Shown one piece after another: positions 23,581 to 34,174 of a stretch of DNA of 64,000 bases. Position 1 is the first letter of the stretch. Each line of letters begins with the position of its first letter. The notes beneath the pieces were generated by a model. That model was not told the DNA's origin. It did not search any database and saw only the letters and a list, made by a program, of their open reading frames with translations. The translations under genes and the position numbers were made by a program. This DNA is from Vesta saturnalis (taxonomy: Eukaryota; Arthropoda; Insecta; Coleoptera; Lampyridae): assembly GCA_036346205.1 (NCBI GenBank), contig JARFJB010002472.1, positions 2,038,501-2,102,500 on the forward strand, read 5' to 3'.

Positions 23581-24494
23581 ACATACATACACAGTGTGGT
23601 CCAAAGATTTTGATCGATAAGCAAAACTTTGTTAATATCCATACCTCAGAAAATTTTATTCCAGATAAAAGTTGGTTCATCACGTAAAAATAATATGCAA
23701 TAAACAGATTCTACCAGTGGCGTACCGATTAGTGGTAAATGACCCAATTTTCTCAATAAAATTACTTTATTTTGCAAGATATCAAAAAGGGTTATAGTAA
23801 ACAGTTGTTTATTTTTGATTAACAGCCAGGTATGAAGTTTGGATGAGAAATCGAGAAATTGTAAATTTTTGTTATTTAGGGGTGCCGTTCATCGGAATAT
23901 TAACTTATTTCAATTTTCGGTTTAAAATTGAATTAAAGTGTACTATCCTAGCTATTTGGGAAGAATGAATTAAAAATTTCAGGAAATTCGACGTAACATT
24001 TAAACGAGAAATGGAAAAATAACGGCATTGGCGTCCATCAATTACTTTTTAGAGCATTCACTGGTATTATTTCATAAAATAACTTTTTGGATCGGGTTTT
24101 GAACAAACAGAATTTGTTTAAATCACCTTAGTTGTAAAAGCGTAAAACTCAAACAACATATTTCACAATAAAAATCTATGTATCAGTAAAGTAAAAGGTT
24201 CATCCTTTTAGCATTAATTTGTTAGTACATCTTCTCCCGAATCTTATCTCATTTTATTATTTATTGTGTTGTCAATTAACATAACGTTTTATAACATCTC
24301 AAAACTATGGACATAATCTCAAGACTGGTTTGATACCTCGTATAGTAAGGGCATTTTACTGAGAAAATGTCAATTGTCCATTTGCCACTAACCTGTACGC
24401 CATTGGTAGAATCTGTCTAGTGCATATTTAGTTTTGGGTAATGCACCAACTTTTATTTCGAATAACATTTTCTGAGAAATCGATATTAACGAAG

Positions 24495-24495
<1 letters not shown>
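23581..24495. other. No gene; possible transposon end at 23,590
   Basis: ACACAGTGTGGTCCAAAGAT at 23,590 looks like a TA-flanked terminus, but no inverted partner was found. The remainder is AT-rich and non-coding by eye. Confidence 0.3.

Positions 24496-24540
<45 letters not shown>
24496..24540. repeat. (TA)n tract left of MITE copy 1
   Basis: Near-perfect TA repeat ending directly at the MITE terminus at 24,541. Confidence 0.95.
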
Positions 24541-24542
<2 letters not shown>

Positions 24543-24736
24543 TCTGATCATTTTTGGTCTCCGCAGCCAATCAGAAGCGTCCTTTTAGTCACGTGGTCAA
24601 GCTTGCGCATGCGCAATAAGCATGACATAATAAGGGATGTGTGTGTGTATGGTTGCATGCTGCATAAGGAGGTAAGCAGGGGTTACCGTGTGGGGATGGT
24701 TGTAGGGTCGTCTGCGGAGACCAAAATGATCAGAAT
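24541..24736. mobile_element. 196-bp MITE, copy 1
   Basis: ATTCTGATCATTTTTGGTCT begins the element and AGACCAAAATGATCAGAAT ends it, giving ~26 bp near-perfect inverted repeats running into CCGCAG/CTGCGG. It has no coding capacity. TA-rich microsatellites abut both ends, consistent with TA target choice. An internal palindrome TGCGCATGCGCA lies near 24,604. Confidence 0.8.
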
Positions 24737-24745
24737 ATATATCAT

Positions 24746-24754
<9 letters not shown>

Positions 24755-24829
<75 letters not shown>

Positions 24830-24839
24830 ATGTATATAT
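24755..24839. repeat. (TA)n tract between MITE copies
   Basis: A long TA repeat with CATA and TGTATG interruptions links the right end of copy 1 to the left end of copy 2. Confidence 0.95.
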
Positions 24840-25220
24840 ATTCTGATCATTTTTGGTCTCCGCAGCCAATCAGAAGCGTCCTTTTAGTCACGTGGTCAAG
24901 CTTGCGCATGCGCAATAAGCATGACATAATAAGGGATGTGTGTGTGTATGGTTGCATGCTGCATAAGGAGGTAAGCAGGGGTTACCGTGTGGGGATGGTT
25001 GCTTAAGGGTCGTCTGTATAAAGAGTGAGCAGGGGACGACTGTTCGCATGCTGCACAAGGGGTAACCAGCGGATGATATGAAGTATTGGATGTCGGGGTA
25101 AGTAGTAGCATTTAGGTGGTGACATTAGTTTATGAGGGTCACTAAGTGTGGTTGATTGCATACCGATGTCTGCATAAGCGGTAAGCAGGGGATTGTTGCA
25201 TAGGGGTTCACACATCAAGG
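24840..25220. mobile_element. Related longer MITE-family copy 2, right end not found
   Basis: The first ~160 bp appear identical to copy 1 (through GGGGATGGTTG). Copy 2 then continues with different DNA containing diverged repeats of a GCATGCTGCAYAAGG...GTAAGCAGGG block at about 25,050 and 25,170. No closing AGACCAAAATGATCAG terminus was seen. Copy 1 looks like an internally deleted derivative of this longer form, or the two share a recent duplication. Confidence 0.55.
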
Positions 25221-25361
25221 AGTGATAACATGCAGGGAAAATGAACACACGATAATAGTAATTTATTGTTACAAAATACATTCTAAAGAAAGAACATCTC
25301 CAGCATAATTGGCTTAATTGCCTTTGGGAATGAAAGAAATATTTGACTATGGAATGTTAGG

Positions 25362-25745
25362 TTCTGTAACAGCTAAAAATGAAACGTTTAAGGTGGTAAG
25401 GAAAAACAAACGTACTTACCACAGTAAAACTCATGCAATTATTTCACTTTTCAGTGAAAATATTGCTAAATACTGTATAAAGATCTAACTATATCAAAAT
25501 TTGCCGACAGAATGATTAAACATTGAGATAGGAAACTGATATCCGCTCCATTCCGATCATTTTAATGCAAGTAACGAATACCATATCGTTAAAATGCAGC
25601 ATCATAATCTCTGTAATATCTAAAAATGAAACGTTTAAGGTGGTAAGGAAAACGTACTTACCACGGTAAAACCTTTAGTAAAAAATATTACTATATATTG
25701 TATAAAGATCTAATTATATCAAAAGTTGCCGGCAGAATGATTAGA
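25362..25745 (+). repeat. Tandem ~250-bp duplication
   Basis: AAATGAAACGTTTAAGGTGG, then a GTACTTACCAC block, CTGTATAAAGATCTAA and TTGCCGRCAGAATGATTA occur at 25,377-25,520 and again at 25,624-25,745. The second copy is shortened and diverged. No coding function is visible. Confidence 0.7.
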
Positions 25746-25879
25746 GACCATATGATTATCTGATTGAATAAAATTTTGCGATGTAGTCCTTTGTTTAAAG
25801 GTTTCGAGACATTCTACATAATCATCGAATACAATGTTTGTTTACACTACTGATTTCTTTACACTCTTCGCCTTCTTCA

Positions 25880-27073
25880 TCAGACCATAATTTTGGTAAT
25901 ATTTTTATTTTCGTCTTCCTCATATTCTTCTGCTTCTACGTTCTTATATAATTTTATAAGATTATCTTCAGAGGTTAATAGCTTCGTAGTATATAGTTTA
26001 GATCGCAATCCTACGTATACAGTCATTATTTTGCCATTATTCTCATCCTTCATAGATATTATTCTCAGGATAGTGTCGAAATATTTAAAACAATCCTCCT
26101 TGATAACCGCGTAAAAGTCTTGCTCCCATATTTCATAAATTAAACTGTCAGTATCTGTATGGAGGATCGAGCAGTTTCTGAAAATATAGTACATGTTTTA
26201 AACTCGGGTTTTGAGATATATGACTGCACCGTAACGACTCTCCCATTTGAATAGTAATTTAACATCGACACGTTTTCTCACGTTTTCCATGGTCTTTTCG
26301 AATACTGCGTTATACAGCAGTTTGAACAAATTCTTTCAAAGTCATTCTTTGCTTTTTTTCGAAGTTCTGTATTTAAATCCATGCAGGACTTCAACCAAGG
26401 TGATTGCTTATATTTAAGTACTTTATGTACTTTGTTCTTCTTATTACTTAGCGTTGTCATAAGTTTCGAAATTTGATTAGATTTAATTGGAGGTTTTAAA
26501 GTGTTTGGATTAATATGCAATGGACTGAAAGGCAAGTCTTTATGTGCATCATGCAAATGATGAGGATATTCCAGATCTACTTCTAATACCAGTCATTCGC
26601 TGGCATCATCTGGTATTGTAGTGACATCTACGTTGTTATCTACCCATTCAAAGCCACCGTAAGGGAGAAATTGACTCATATTCCAGCCGTATTGGTTATT
26701 GTTGTCGTTGTACATTAGATACTCATCAAGCTTTGATGAATCATAAGTAGCCATATACTTGTTTGCACCAGCTCTTCTCTTAGAGCAGATTTGACTCAAA
26801 CCCCTGGAATACCACGCTCAACACAGAGAAACATATCTTGATCCGTAAGAAGTTCCAGCTCTTGCTGTGTACACTTCAATATTGCATCCCAAGTAAAACC
26901 TGGTAGTGTAAAGTAGTGTGCAGGATCCAAGTCATTTGTTCTAATGCAGGTTGATCTAAACTCCTCGAAGACATCTGCTAGAAGGAGAATATCGATCTTT
27001 ATATTATATAAGTCTGCATATTCACCTAAGTTAATGCAGTTAAATTTGTTCACTTCGGGGCCGTACCGAGTTA
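25880..27073 (-). pseudogene. Protein-primed type B DNA polymerase relic (Polinton/Maverick-like or related)
   Basis: Minus-strand pieces follow the normal order of a family B, protein-primed polymerase. An exonuclease-to-palm section has LGEYADLYNIKIDILLLAD and HYFTLPGFTWDA (27,030-26,860). Motif A appears as YNDNNNQYGWNMSQ near 26,720, in place of the usual acidic motif. KYKQSPWLKSCMDLNTELRK and AKNDFER lie near 26,400, and motif C HTDTDSLIYEI near 26,150. One in-frame TGA at about 26,593 and a frame break at about 26,215 with a missing block before motif C show it is dead. The N-terminus is cut by the neighbouring Penelope-like terminus and the C-terminus is missing. Such genes come from Polintons, related viruses or linear plasmids; which one cannot be told here. 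Confidence 0.8.
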
Positions 27074-27167
27074 CTAATTCTGTATTATAAGACTTTTGTA
27101 ACTGTGGTTTCCTATTAGTGGAGTTGATCGGCATATTTCCACAGTTTATGCTTTTTTTTTAACCAGT

Positions 27168-28310
27168 TCGAACACCAATACAATGAGATTAGAAAAACCA
27201 TTCGAAATCGAGTGAACGAACAAGACTATGATAAGATAAATACGGCTACCAGAAGTAAATATTCGAAGACCAAGGCAATGCACAAGGAAATTCAGCAGAA
27301 AAAACTCGAAAAGCTAATGAAGGAGAAGAAAGAACCAACCAACATCAATCGAAAAACCACTGTAATAAACATCTCTAAACGACAGTTGAACGAAAACGAA
27401 ATACAGATTCTGGACAAAGGCTTGAACTATGCGATAACGCAGAGGTATATTCCTAAAGTAGATTTAATAACCGCAGTCGAAGAAATAGCTATGAAATTAG
27501 ATCCTGAAGAAGCCGAAGAATACAGAAGTAAGGTTAGATCAGTCCTAGATTCATCTAGGCGAACAAAGTCTAACCTCTCTAAACTAGAAGGGAGAGCGGT
27601 CATTTCCCTTAAGAATGACCCAACGATCAAAATTCTCCCGGCAGACAAAGGATACGAGACAGTGGTAATGGGTATGGACACTTTCAACAGCAAGATCCAA
27701 GAACTACTAGACGGGGGCGAGTACAAACAAACACCAAAAGAAAAAACGTGAAGTTAGGCGTGGCAAAATGCTTGTACGATAGAGCAAAAACAATATGCTC
27801 AAAACAAGAGGGCTTGAACGGAGAAAAAGAAAATATAGCTAGAACACTCAAAGAAAATGGCTACCCCGATCTAACACCTAACCTAAACAGGGAAAGGGTA
27901 ACCGAAAACGAAGAACCTAAACATACAGCGATAATACCGTACATACCTCAGACAAAATACGAAGGACAGGCAGCAAATACAAGATACGCACTGCCTTCAA
28001 ATCGACCAGAACGCTCAGGGGAATGCTAACCAAAACCAAACCATACAATGAAGATCAGAATTCCAAGAATTGTGTATACAACCTACCATGCGAATGCGGC
28101 AGAGCATACATAGGAGAGAGCTGTAGACCACTCATAGTGAGAACTCAGGAACATAAGAACAACGCCCGCAAGGCGAAACAGAAAGATCAATAATCACCGA
28201 ACATGTCTGGAACGTGGACCACCGCATCCAATGGGATACAGATAGTAGCACAGGACGAGAACACAACTAGTCGGAAACTCAAAGAAGCCACATACATCGC
28301 ACTAGCAGAA

Positions 28311-28315
<5 letters not shown>
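27168..28315 (+). pseudogene. Penelope-like reverse transcriptase/GIY-YIG protein, RT core deleted
   Basis: The frame is open from at least 27,168 through an apparent start at 27,212. The N-terminal part has VINISKRQLNENEIQILDKG and IKILPADKGYETVVMGMD, typical of the region preceding the reverse transcriptase palm. At about 27,745 the sequence jumps to a segment normally found after the RT (AKCLYDRAKTICS, KENGYP), so the catalytic RT is deleted. The GIY-YIG endonuclease follows in another frame as NCVYNLPCECGRAYIGE near 28,062-28,112, with RPL..R..EH and a downstream KLKEATYIALAE. In intact members RT and nuclease act together in target-primed insertion. This copy cannot do so. Confidence 0.8.

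Positions 28316-28350
<35 letters not shown>
28314..28350. repeat. (TA)n tract at the end of the GIY-YIG region
   Basis: TA repeat of about 35 bp directly following the nuclease-coding remnant inside the Penelope-like element. Confidence 0.9.
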
Positions 28351-28352
<2 letters not shown>

Positions 28353-28376
28353 CTAAAAAATATATATTGGATTAGT

Positions 28377-28437
28377 CAGTGGCTCAGCGATAAATGTGTC
28401 AGATTAGTAACTGAAAGGTACCAAGTTCGAATCTGAA
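28377..28437 (+). other. tRNA-like segment with A-box and B-box motifs
   Basis: TGGCTCAGCGAT at 28,380 resembles a pol III A box. AGTTCGAATCT at 28,424 resembles a B box. The spacing is about 43 bp and a TCAG/CTGA stem lies between them. No good acceptor stem or anticodon arm forms, so it is not a working tRNA gene. It may be a tRNA-derived, SINE-like module in the 3' region of the Penelope-like element. Confidence 0.45.
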
Positions 28438-28519
28438 AGTAGTCAAGTGCTTGGGAAAGAATGACATATAACATATGAATTCGACTCAAGTGTGAAAACA
28501 GTCCTTCTCAGGACTAAGC

Positions 28520-28550
28520 CTGATGACGGAAGCAGAGTCCGCTTCCGAAA
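28520..28550 (+). ncRNA. Hammerhead-like core in Penelope-like 3' region
   Basis: CTGATGA is followed by a perfect hairpin stem (GGAAGC / GCTTCC) and GAAA, the layout of the hammerhead ribozyme core. Hammerheads are known in the terminal repeats of Penelope-like elements. One extra base (C) lies between CTGATGA and the stem, and stems I and III are not convincing. It may therefore be a degenerate or non-cleaving version. Confidence 0.45.
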
Positions 28551-28643
28551 TGTCGCGCTCAAAAAGCATAAACTGTGGAAATAGGCCGATGAACTCCACT
28601 AATAGGAAACCACAGTTACAAAACACTTATAATACAGAATTAG

Positions 28644-29514
<871 letters not shown>

Positions 29515-29642
29515 GTTCATTTCTTCTGAAATTCAAAACGATTTACCTGATTTTTCCATGGATAGCCATGGAAACCACAGCTAAGTTTGTTGTTAGTAAC
29601 TGTCAATACCTTTTGTTGTGTTTCTGTGTTCGGTTTATCAAA

Positions 29643-30710
29643 ATGGAAAATGGGAAGTATTCAAACAGGGATATTTTGAACTTACTTAATATTCATGGAG
29701 AATGTGATAAGATTATTAGCAGAACTTGCCGTTTGTTTAATGACCGATATCCTCATTTAACACCAATAACCAAGCACAAATTTAAGCGAATAGAGTCAAA
29801 CTTTTTACGGTATGGAACAGAGAAAGCTGCCAGAACACGATCAAAGCCTATTACTGGCGAAGAAGCTAATGAAGTTAATGTCCTAGCATATTTTAATAAC
29901 TATCCCCACGGATCGATACGATCTGCTGCAGAAGATTTGGGCCTGTCTTACTATCCCATACAATACTTCTTAAAGAAGCATAAAATGCATGATTATTCGT
30001 TTACCTTGGTTCAAGCGCTTCATCCAGGCGATAATTTCAAGCAAGTGGAATTTTGTGAGCAAATGTTAATCAGAATTCAGGAAGACCCGCTGTTTTTACG
30101 AAAAATAATTTGGACGGACGAAGCAAAATTTACCAGAGAAGGAATTGTTAATCGACGTAATTGGCACTATTGGGTGTCGGAAAACCCACATTTCAAGCGA
30201 GAATCAAATTTTCAAAACAAACTTAGTTTTAACGTGTTTTGTCGTGTAATGAATGGTCGTGTCTCTTTTCAAATTTATGATGAAAATTTGACAAGTATAA
30301 AATATTTCGAGATTCTGAGAACGGATGTCTCTGAATTTTTAGAAAATCTTCCTCTTAATATTTTACAATACTGCTGGTATCAAATGGACGGAGATCCTGC
30401 ACATTCAACGCGTGACGTTGATCAAGCGCTCACCACTATGTTTGGTGATCAGTGGATCGGTCGAAACGGACCATGGCGGTGGCCTCCCCGATCTCCCGAT
30501 CTAACTCCACTCGACTTCTACGTGTGGGGCCAAGTCAAGAATCAAGTATACGCCACTCCAGTCCACACAAGAGAAGACATAGGCTTAAGAGTAACGACGG
30601 CATTTCGCCAGTTAAATCGTCATCACGTCACAAAAGCTTGCACGAAAGAAGTTCAGTCAAAACTTTTAGGTTGTCTTCAACAAAATGGAGGCCACATAGA
30701 ACATTTATAA
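29643..30710 (+). CDS. DD41D mariner-type transposase, intact frame
   Basis: The 355-residue frame starts at MENGKYSNRDILNLL, preferred over an in-frame ATG 75 bp upstream because the N-terminal HTH begins here. Two HTH regions (about residues 1-60 and 75-115) precede the DDD core. The catalytic Asp residues are at about 159 (WTDEAKF), 249 (QMDGDPAH) and 291 (SPDLTPLDFY), with 41 residues between the second and third. That is the signature of the DD41D group of IS630-Tc1-mariner. LVQALHPGD and HYWVSENPH are family motifs. No stop or frameshift interrupts it, and it ends CLQQNGGHIEHL as the other copies here do. It would cut and join its transposon ends at TA. It is a transposon gene, not a host gene. 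Confidence 0.88.
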   Translation: MENGKYSNRDILNLLNIHGECDKIISRTCRLFNDRYPHLTPITKHKFKRIESNFLRYGTEKAARTRSKPITGEEANEVNVLAYFNNYPHGSIRSAAEDLGLSYYPIQYFLKKHKMHDYSFTLVQALHPGDNFKQVEFCEQMLIRIQEDPLFLRKIIWTDEAKFTREGIVNRRNWHYWVSENPHFKRESNFQNKLSFNVFCRVMNGRVSFQIYDENLTSIKYFEILRTDVSEFLENLPLNILQYCWYQMDGDPAHSTRDVDQALTTMFGDQWIGRNGPWRWPPRSPDLTPLDFYVWGQVKNQVYATPVHTREDIGLRVTTAFRQLNRHHVTKACTKEVQSKLLGCLQQNGGHIEHL

Positions 30711-30915
30711 AGTTTTGAACTGTTTTTCTTACTTTCAATAATATTAATACTTATTATTTGCATATTACTTTTATTCTCATCTTATTTGTTGACGAAATTT
30801 AACAGTTCTGTTGGCTTTGATAAACTACATTAATGTAATTGGTTTTTGCACCTGTAATAGGCTTCGGCCGTGGAGAAATCGAATTAATTTTTCTAAATTT
30901 CGGACGAGATTTTAG

Positions 30916-31503
30916 AAATACCTGAATAACTGAAAAACTGTTGAAGATAAGTATAGGGAATGCTAATACAAATCAATGCAGAATTTTATTCTGCATCCGA
31001 TAAAGGAAGAAAATATTGGGCATTGTATTTGAAAAAGTTAAGTTTTGATGGTTTTTATTTTCAAAAGATGGAAGTCACATTTTGACCACCCTGTAGATAA
31101 TTCGGCAGTACCGGAAGCATCAGCGTAAAGCTTAAGGATACCCCTATGCATAACGTCAATATTACTTGCTTCGTACTAAAAATGGCGCCAGTAGGCATTG
31201 TCAAATGTCATAGTGTTCAACCAATAATTTTCGAAAAAAAATTTAAATCTCTAAAAATATTAAATTTAAGTATAGGGAACATTGATAAAATTTCTACAAT
31301 TCGAATATGCCATAAAAATGGTACGATTCAATTTAAAATAACAAAGTTGATGGCTACTTCCGGTATAACTGGAAGTGTAGTCATCATGAACATATTTTCC
31401 TTAAATAGAATATGAATCACTTAGTCCAGATACAAACTTTCAGAAATTAGCCATGGCTGGAACTCCTAATACTTCTAATGAATGGTTTCGACCAATCACC
31501 CTG
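30916..31503 (-). repeat. Right ~590-bp terminal inverted repeat of element A
   Basis: It pairs with the left arm. The near-palindrome is at 31,356-31,376, 127 bp from the end, and the internal CACCCTG copy is at 31,087-31,093. Confidence 0.85.
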
Positions 31504-31506
31504 TAT

Positions 31507-31551
<45 letters not shown>
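31504..31551. repeat. (TA)n tract right of element A
   Basis: TATACACATATAT passing into pure TA, between the right terminus of element A and the DD41D fragment E. Confidence 0.95.
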
Positions 31552-31552
<1 letters not shown>

Positions 31553-31557
<5 letters not shown>

Positions 31558-31885
31558 ATTCAATAGTATGTGTCCACACGAAATTCGGCGATCTATTTCG
31601 CAAGGAGTATATGATAGAGTTATGAAATGCTTAAATCAAATTGGCGGTCATGTGGAACATTTGTAATGATTCATTTTATCTTTTTTAACACTTTTCTTTT
31701 AGTTATGTTCAAATAATTGTTTCATGTTTTTCATTTGTTATTATGCTCTCAATTTTGTTATCTTCTTGTTTTATTTCATTGTTTTAATAAAATAGAATTT
31801 GTGTAGTTTGAATTAAGTTCATTTTGTTTTTGAAAAACATTTCAGTTTCTGTCAAAAATCACATTAAAGTAGAAAATATGGATAT
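31553..31885 (+). pseudogene. 3' fragment of a DD41D transposon (fragment E)
   Basis: The C-terminal ~37 codons of a DD41D transposase (VYDRVMKCLNQIGGHVEHL then stop at 31,664) are followed by ~215 bp of 3' sequence including AATAAA near 31,786. The non-coding part from about 31,700 matches the complement of 63,835-64,000, so this is the same family as element D at the window end. It is cut at both sides: upstream by the (TA)n tract and downstream near 31,885. Confidence 0.75.
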
Positions 31886-32121
31886 ACGTGTAAATACATA
31901 CCGGTATACCCAATTATTTTTTACATTCAGCGATGAGTTTGGTTACATCCTTCTTTCGTTAGAATTCAAGTTCAACTACATTTCCATAGGCGTACGTAGG
32001 GGTACTTTCCATAAGAAAAATTCAAATATATATACCACGAGCAGTTTAACTACACGGTATATGGATATACCGTATAAATATGTACAGATATAGTAAATTT
32101 CTTGTACATTTAACGTTGGAT
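31886..32121. other. Spacer with tandem GTATACC-like motifs
   Basis: CCGGTATACC and GGATATACCG occur near 31,902 and 32,063. No gene recognised. Confidence 0.35.
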
Positions 32122-32125
32122 TTAA

Positions 32126-34170
32126 CTCTCGAGTAGTCGCACAAGAATTGAACGATCAATAGTCGCGTGGAGGACAGTTTTCATCCATGTGTTTTTTGAG
32201 GGTATTTTAAAAGTAAAAGTTTGGTTTTAATCTTTAAAACCTGAAATTAAAGTTTATTATATTTTCAAACGTTTAAGTGATATTTATATAACTTTTTTTA
32301 TGTTAATTATAATGAAGTATTGCAAAAACTATGGTGTCGATTAATTCATTTAACAAATTTTTTAAATTGATACATATATACTTTATTCCTTGTAAATTTT
32401 ACTTCACAGTGGTTAAATATTCGTTGCATATGGTATGTAAATGTGCCGGACATACCCAATGGCCACATTGTCTATAGGATTTTCGTGTTGTTTTATTCTT
32501 CCACATAAGTTGCAACGTCCGCGACCTCCTGGAATTTCATTGACTGCTGCTGCAACATCTAGTTCTAAACCAGGGAGACATTTTGCTCTTCTTCTCGTCT
32601 CTACGCGAACTAGTGTATTTTCAGACCTTGTTTGAATTTGAGGTTTAATCAAATCAATCATGCAGCTGCATCTTTCAATTTTAGCTATTTTTGTTGTTGT
32701 TCGAATAAATATATCATGCATTTATACCATAGACATTGAGTAAATCATAAAATATTACTGTTGGCCATCTTCTTGTGGTCCTTGCTAAATTGTAATTATT
32801 ACATAATCGATCTAATATGTCGACACCAATTTTTGTATTTGTAAACGGTAACAATCTCAGGTTTTGCTTGTCTCCAGTTGGGTCATCAATGTTAAAACCG
32901 TTATGCATAGATGACACCAATAATGTCGCCTTATTCTTATGTCGTGTATATGAAACTAAAGTCATTGAGTTTTAATAACCAAAAATTGACAAATTAATTT
33001 TGCGTTGTTTAGAAGGCAAAAATTCCTTTGGAATCTCTCGTTAGCTTTTCTGAGAGTTCCAACATATGTTAATTGTTTTTGTAATAATTTTGTTACTACT
33101 GGTACGCTAGTAAACCAATTATCACCGGTTATATTTATACCAGTTCCATAAATTGGCTTAGTCAACCTCATGACAATTTCTTCAATGGAATTGCTTTGTG
33201 ATTAAGGTCCATCTGGCTGCTTTTCGCAATAAACTTCTAAATTCAAAGTATAGGTGCTTTTTACATCAACTAAAGTAAATAGTTTGACGAATCTCACGAA
33301 TTGGAGCAAGTTTATTGTGCACCCTTGGGTCGGTTGTGAATATTAAGGAAGGAAAGACAACCTAAAATAAAATGAAATCTATGCTCACTTATCGCAAGAT
33401 AACAGGATTCTAAACCGCAACCTTTGGAATTACCAATCAAATAAAGTAAACCAATGAAAGCCTTCATTTCAATGCGATCGGTAGCAATTGCATCTCTTTC
33501 TGGGGAGAAATTGCTTCCAATTTTGTAGACATAAATGTTAGTAAGTATACTCGACAAGCAAATCAATAAACTTATCAGAGACAAATAAGTTCAAACATTC
33601 ATAAGCACTCTGTGCTTGTTTGGCAGCTGCGGTTGGTCCCATTATTTGGGTAATAATATTGCATGCTCGTGTTTTTGAAGGGACACGTTGAATTGTTTGA
33701 ACAATTTTGTTTTATCTTTGCCTAAGAAATACTCGTCATTGTCTTCAAGATTGGGCGATTCGGCATCAACTTCATTATCTTCCGACTTAGACGATGCTTC
33801 TTCTAACAAAAAATCACTATCTACAAGACATTAGTTTCAATCTACGTTTCGGGATCTTTCGTAGTAGTCACATTGTCCACTGTAAAATACTTGATATCTA
33901 AAAGCAACGAATTTATAATAATAACTTAAAATTAACCTTTTAATTGTACTTACATAGTTAGTCGCACAGATGACAAATGTCGCTTTCAAGATTTGTGGTT
34001 TTATAGAAACTACCACGTGCACTATTTTACGATAAAACGTTACAGTGTGCTTCCTTGAACGTTAACAAGAGAATACTGAAAGCGCTACCACTTCTAGGTT
34101 TATATAAATGCATTTGTGCACCAAAAACTTGCGCTGGATGACAATAGTCATCCGCGCGACTACTCGAGGG
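32126..34170 (-). mobile_element. piggyBac-like transposon, inactive
   Basis: The terminal inverted repeats are CTCTCGAGTAGTCGCAC (left, from 32,126) and the complement of CGCGACTACTCGAGGG (right, to 34,170). The left end is preceded by TTAA (32,122-32,125), the piggyBac target. The right end is followed by ATAA, one base from TTAA. The minus strand carries a broken piggyBac-type transposase. The right subterminal region contains the inverted repeat GGATGAC/GTCATCC near 34,136. Confidence 0.85.
32413..33835 (-). pseudogene. piggyBac-like transposase pseudogene (DDE_Tnp_1_7)
   Basis: Minus-strand pieces follow the family order. They are an acidic N-terminus near 33,800-33,720; IEMKAFIGLLYLIG near 33,460; a LAPIREIRQTIYF remnant near 33,290; VDVKSTYTLNLEVY near 33,240; PIYGTGINITGDNWFTSVP with the second catalytic Asp near 33,120; VGTLRK; LVSYTRHKNKATLLVSSMH; GVDILDRLCNNYNLARTTRR with the third Asp near 32,800; and a Cys-rich tail containing RCNLCGRIKQH near 32,510. 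The block that normally holds the first catalytic Asp is absent between the REIRQTIYF and VDVKSTYTL pieces. Several stops and frame changes are present. The enzyme once moved this element by TTAA-specific cut and paste. Confidence 0.85.
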
Positions 34171-34174
34171 ATAA

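Larger units (their letters stand above)
27074..28643 (+). mobile_element. Penelope-like retroelement copy 1, internally deleted
   Basis: The ends 27,074-27,151 and 28,566-28,643 are inverted copies of each other (GCATAAACTGTGGAAATA at the inner end; CTAATTCTGTATTATAA at the outer end). Inverted terminal repeats are known for Penelope-like elements. Between them a plus-strand coding region has the family's N-terminal domain and C-terminal GIY-YIG nuclease, but the reverse transcriptase core is missing. A (TA)n tract, a tRNA-like segment and a hammerhead-like core lie in the 3' part. Confidence 0.75.

Noticed and set aside
24441..24887. Open frames rich in Tyr-Ile repeats
   Set aside because: (TA)n translates as Tyr-Ile in the relevant frames; the frames merely bridge MITE copies.
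28377..28437. A tRNA gene
   Set aside because: A- and B-box-like motifs are present, but no acceptor stem or proper anticodon arm could be formed, and it lies inside a Penelope-like copy.
30452..30718. 88-codon frame near the end of element A
   Set aside because: It is an alternative frame overlapping the intact transposase reading frame.
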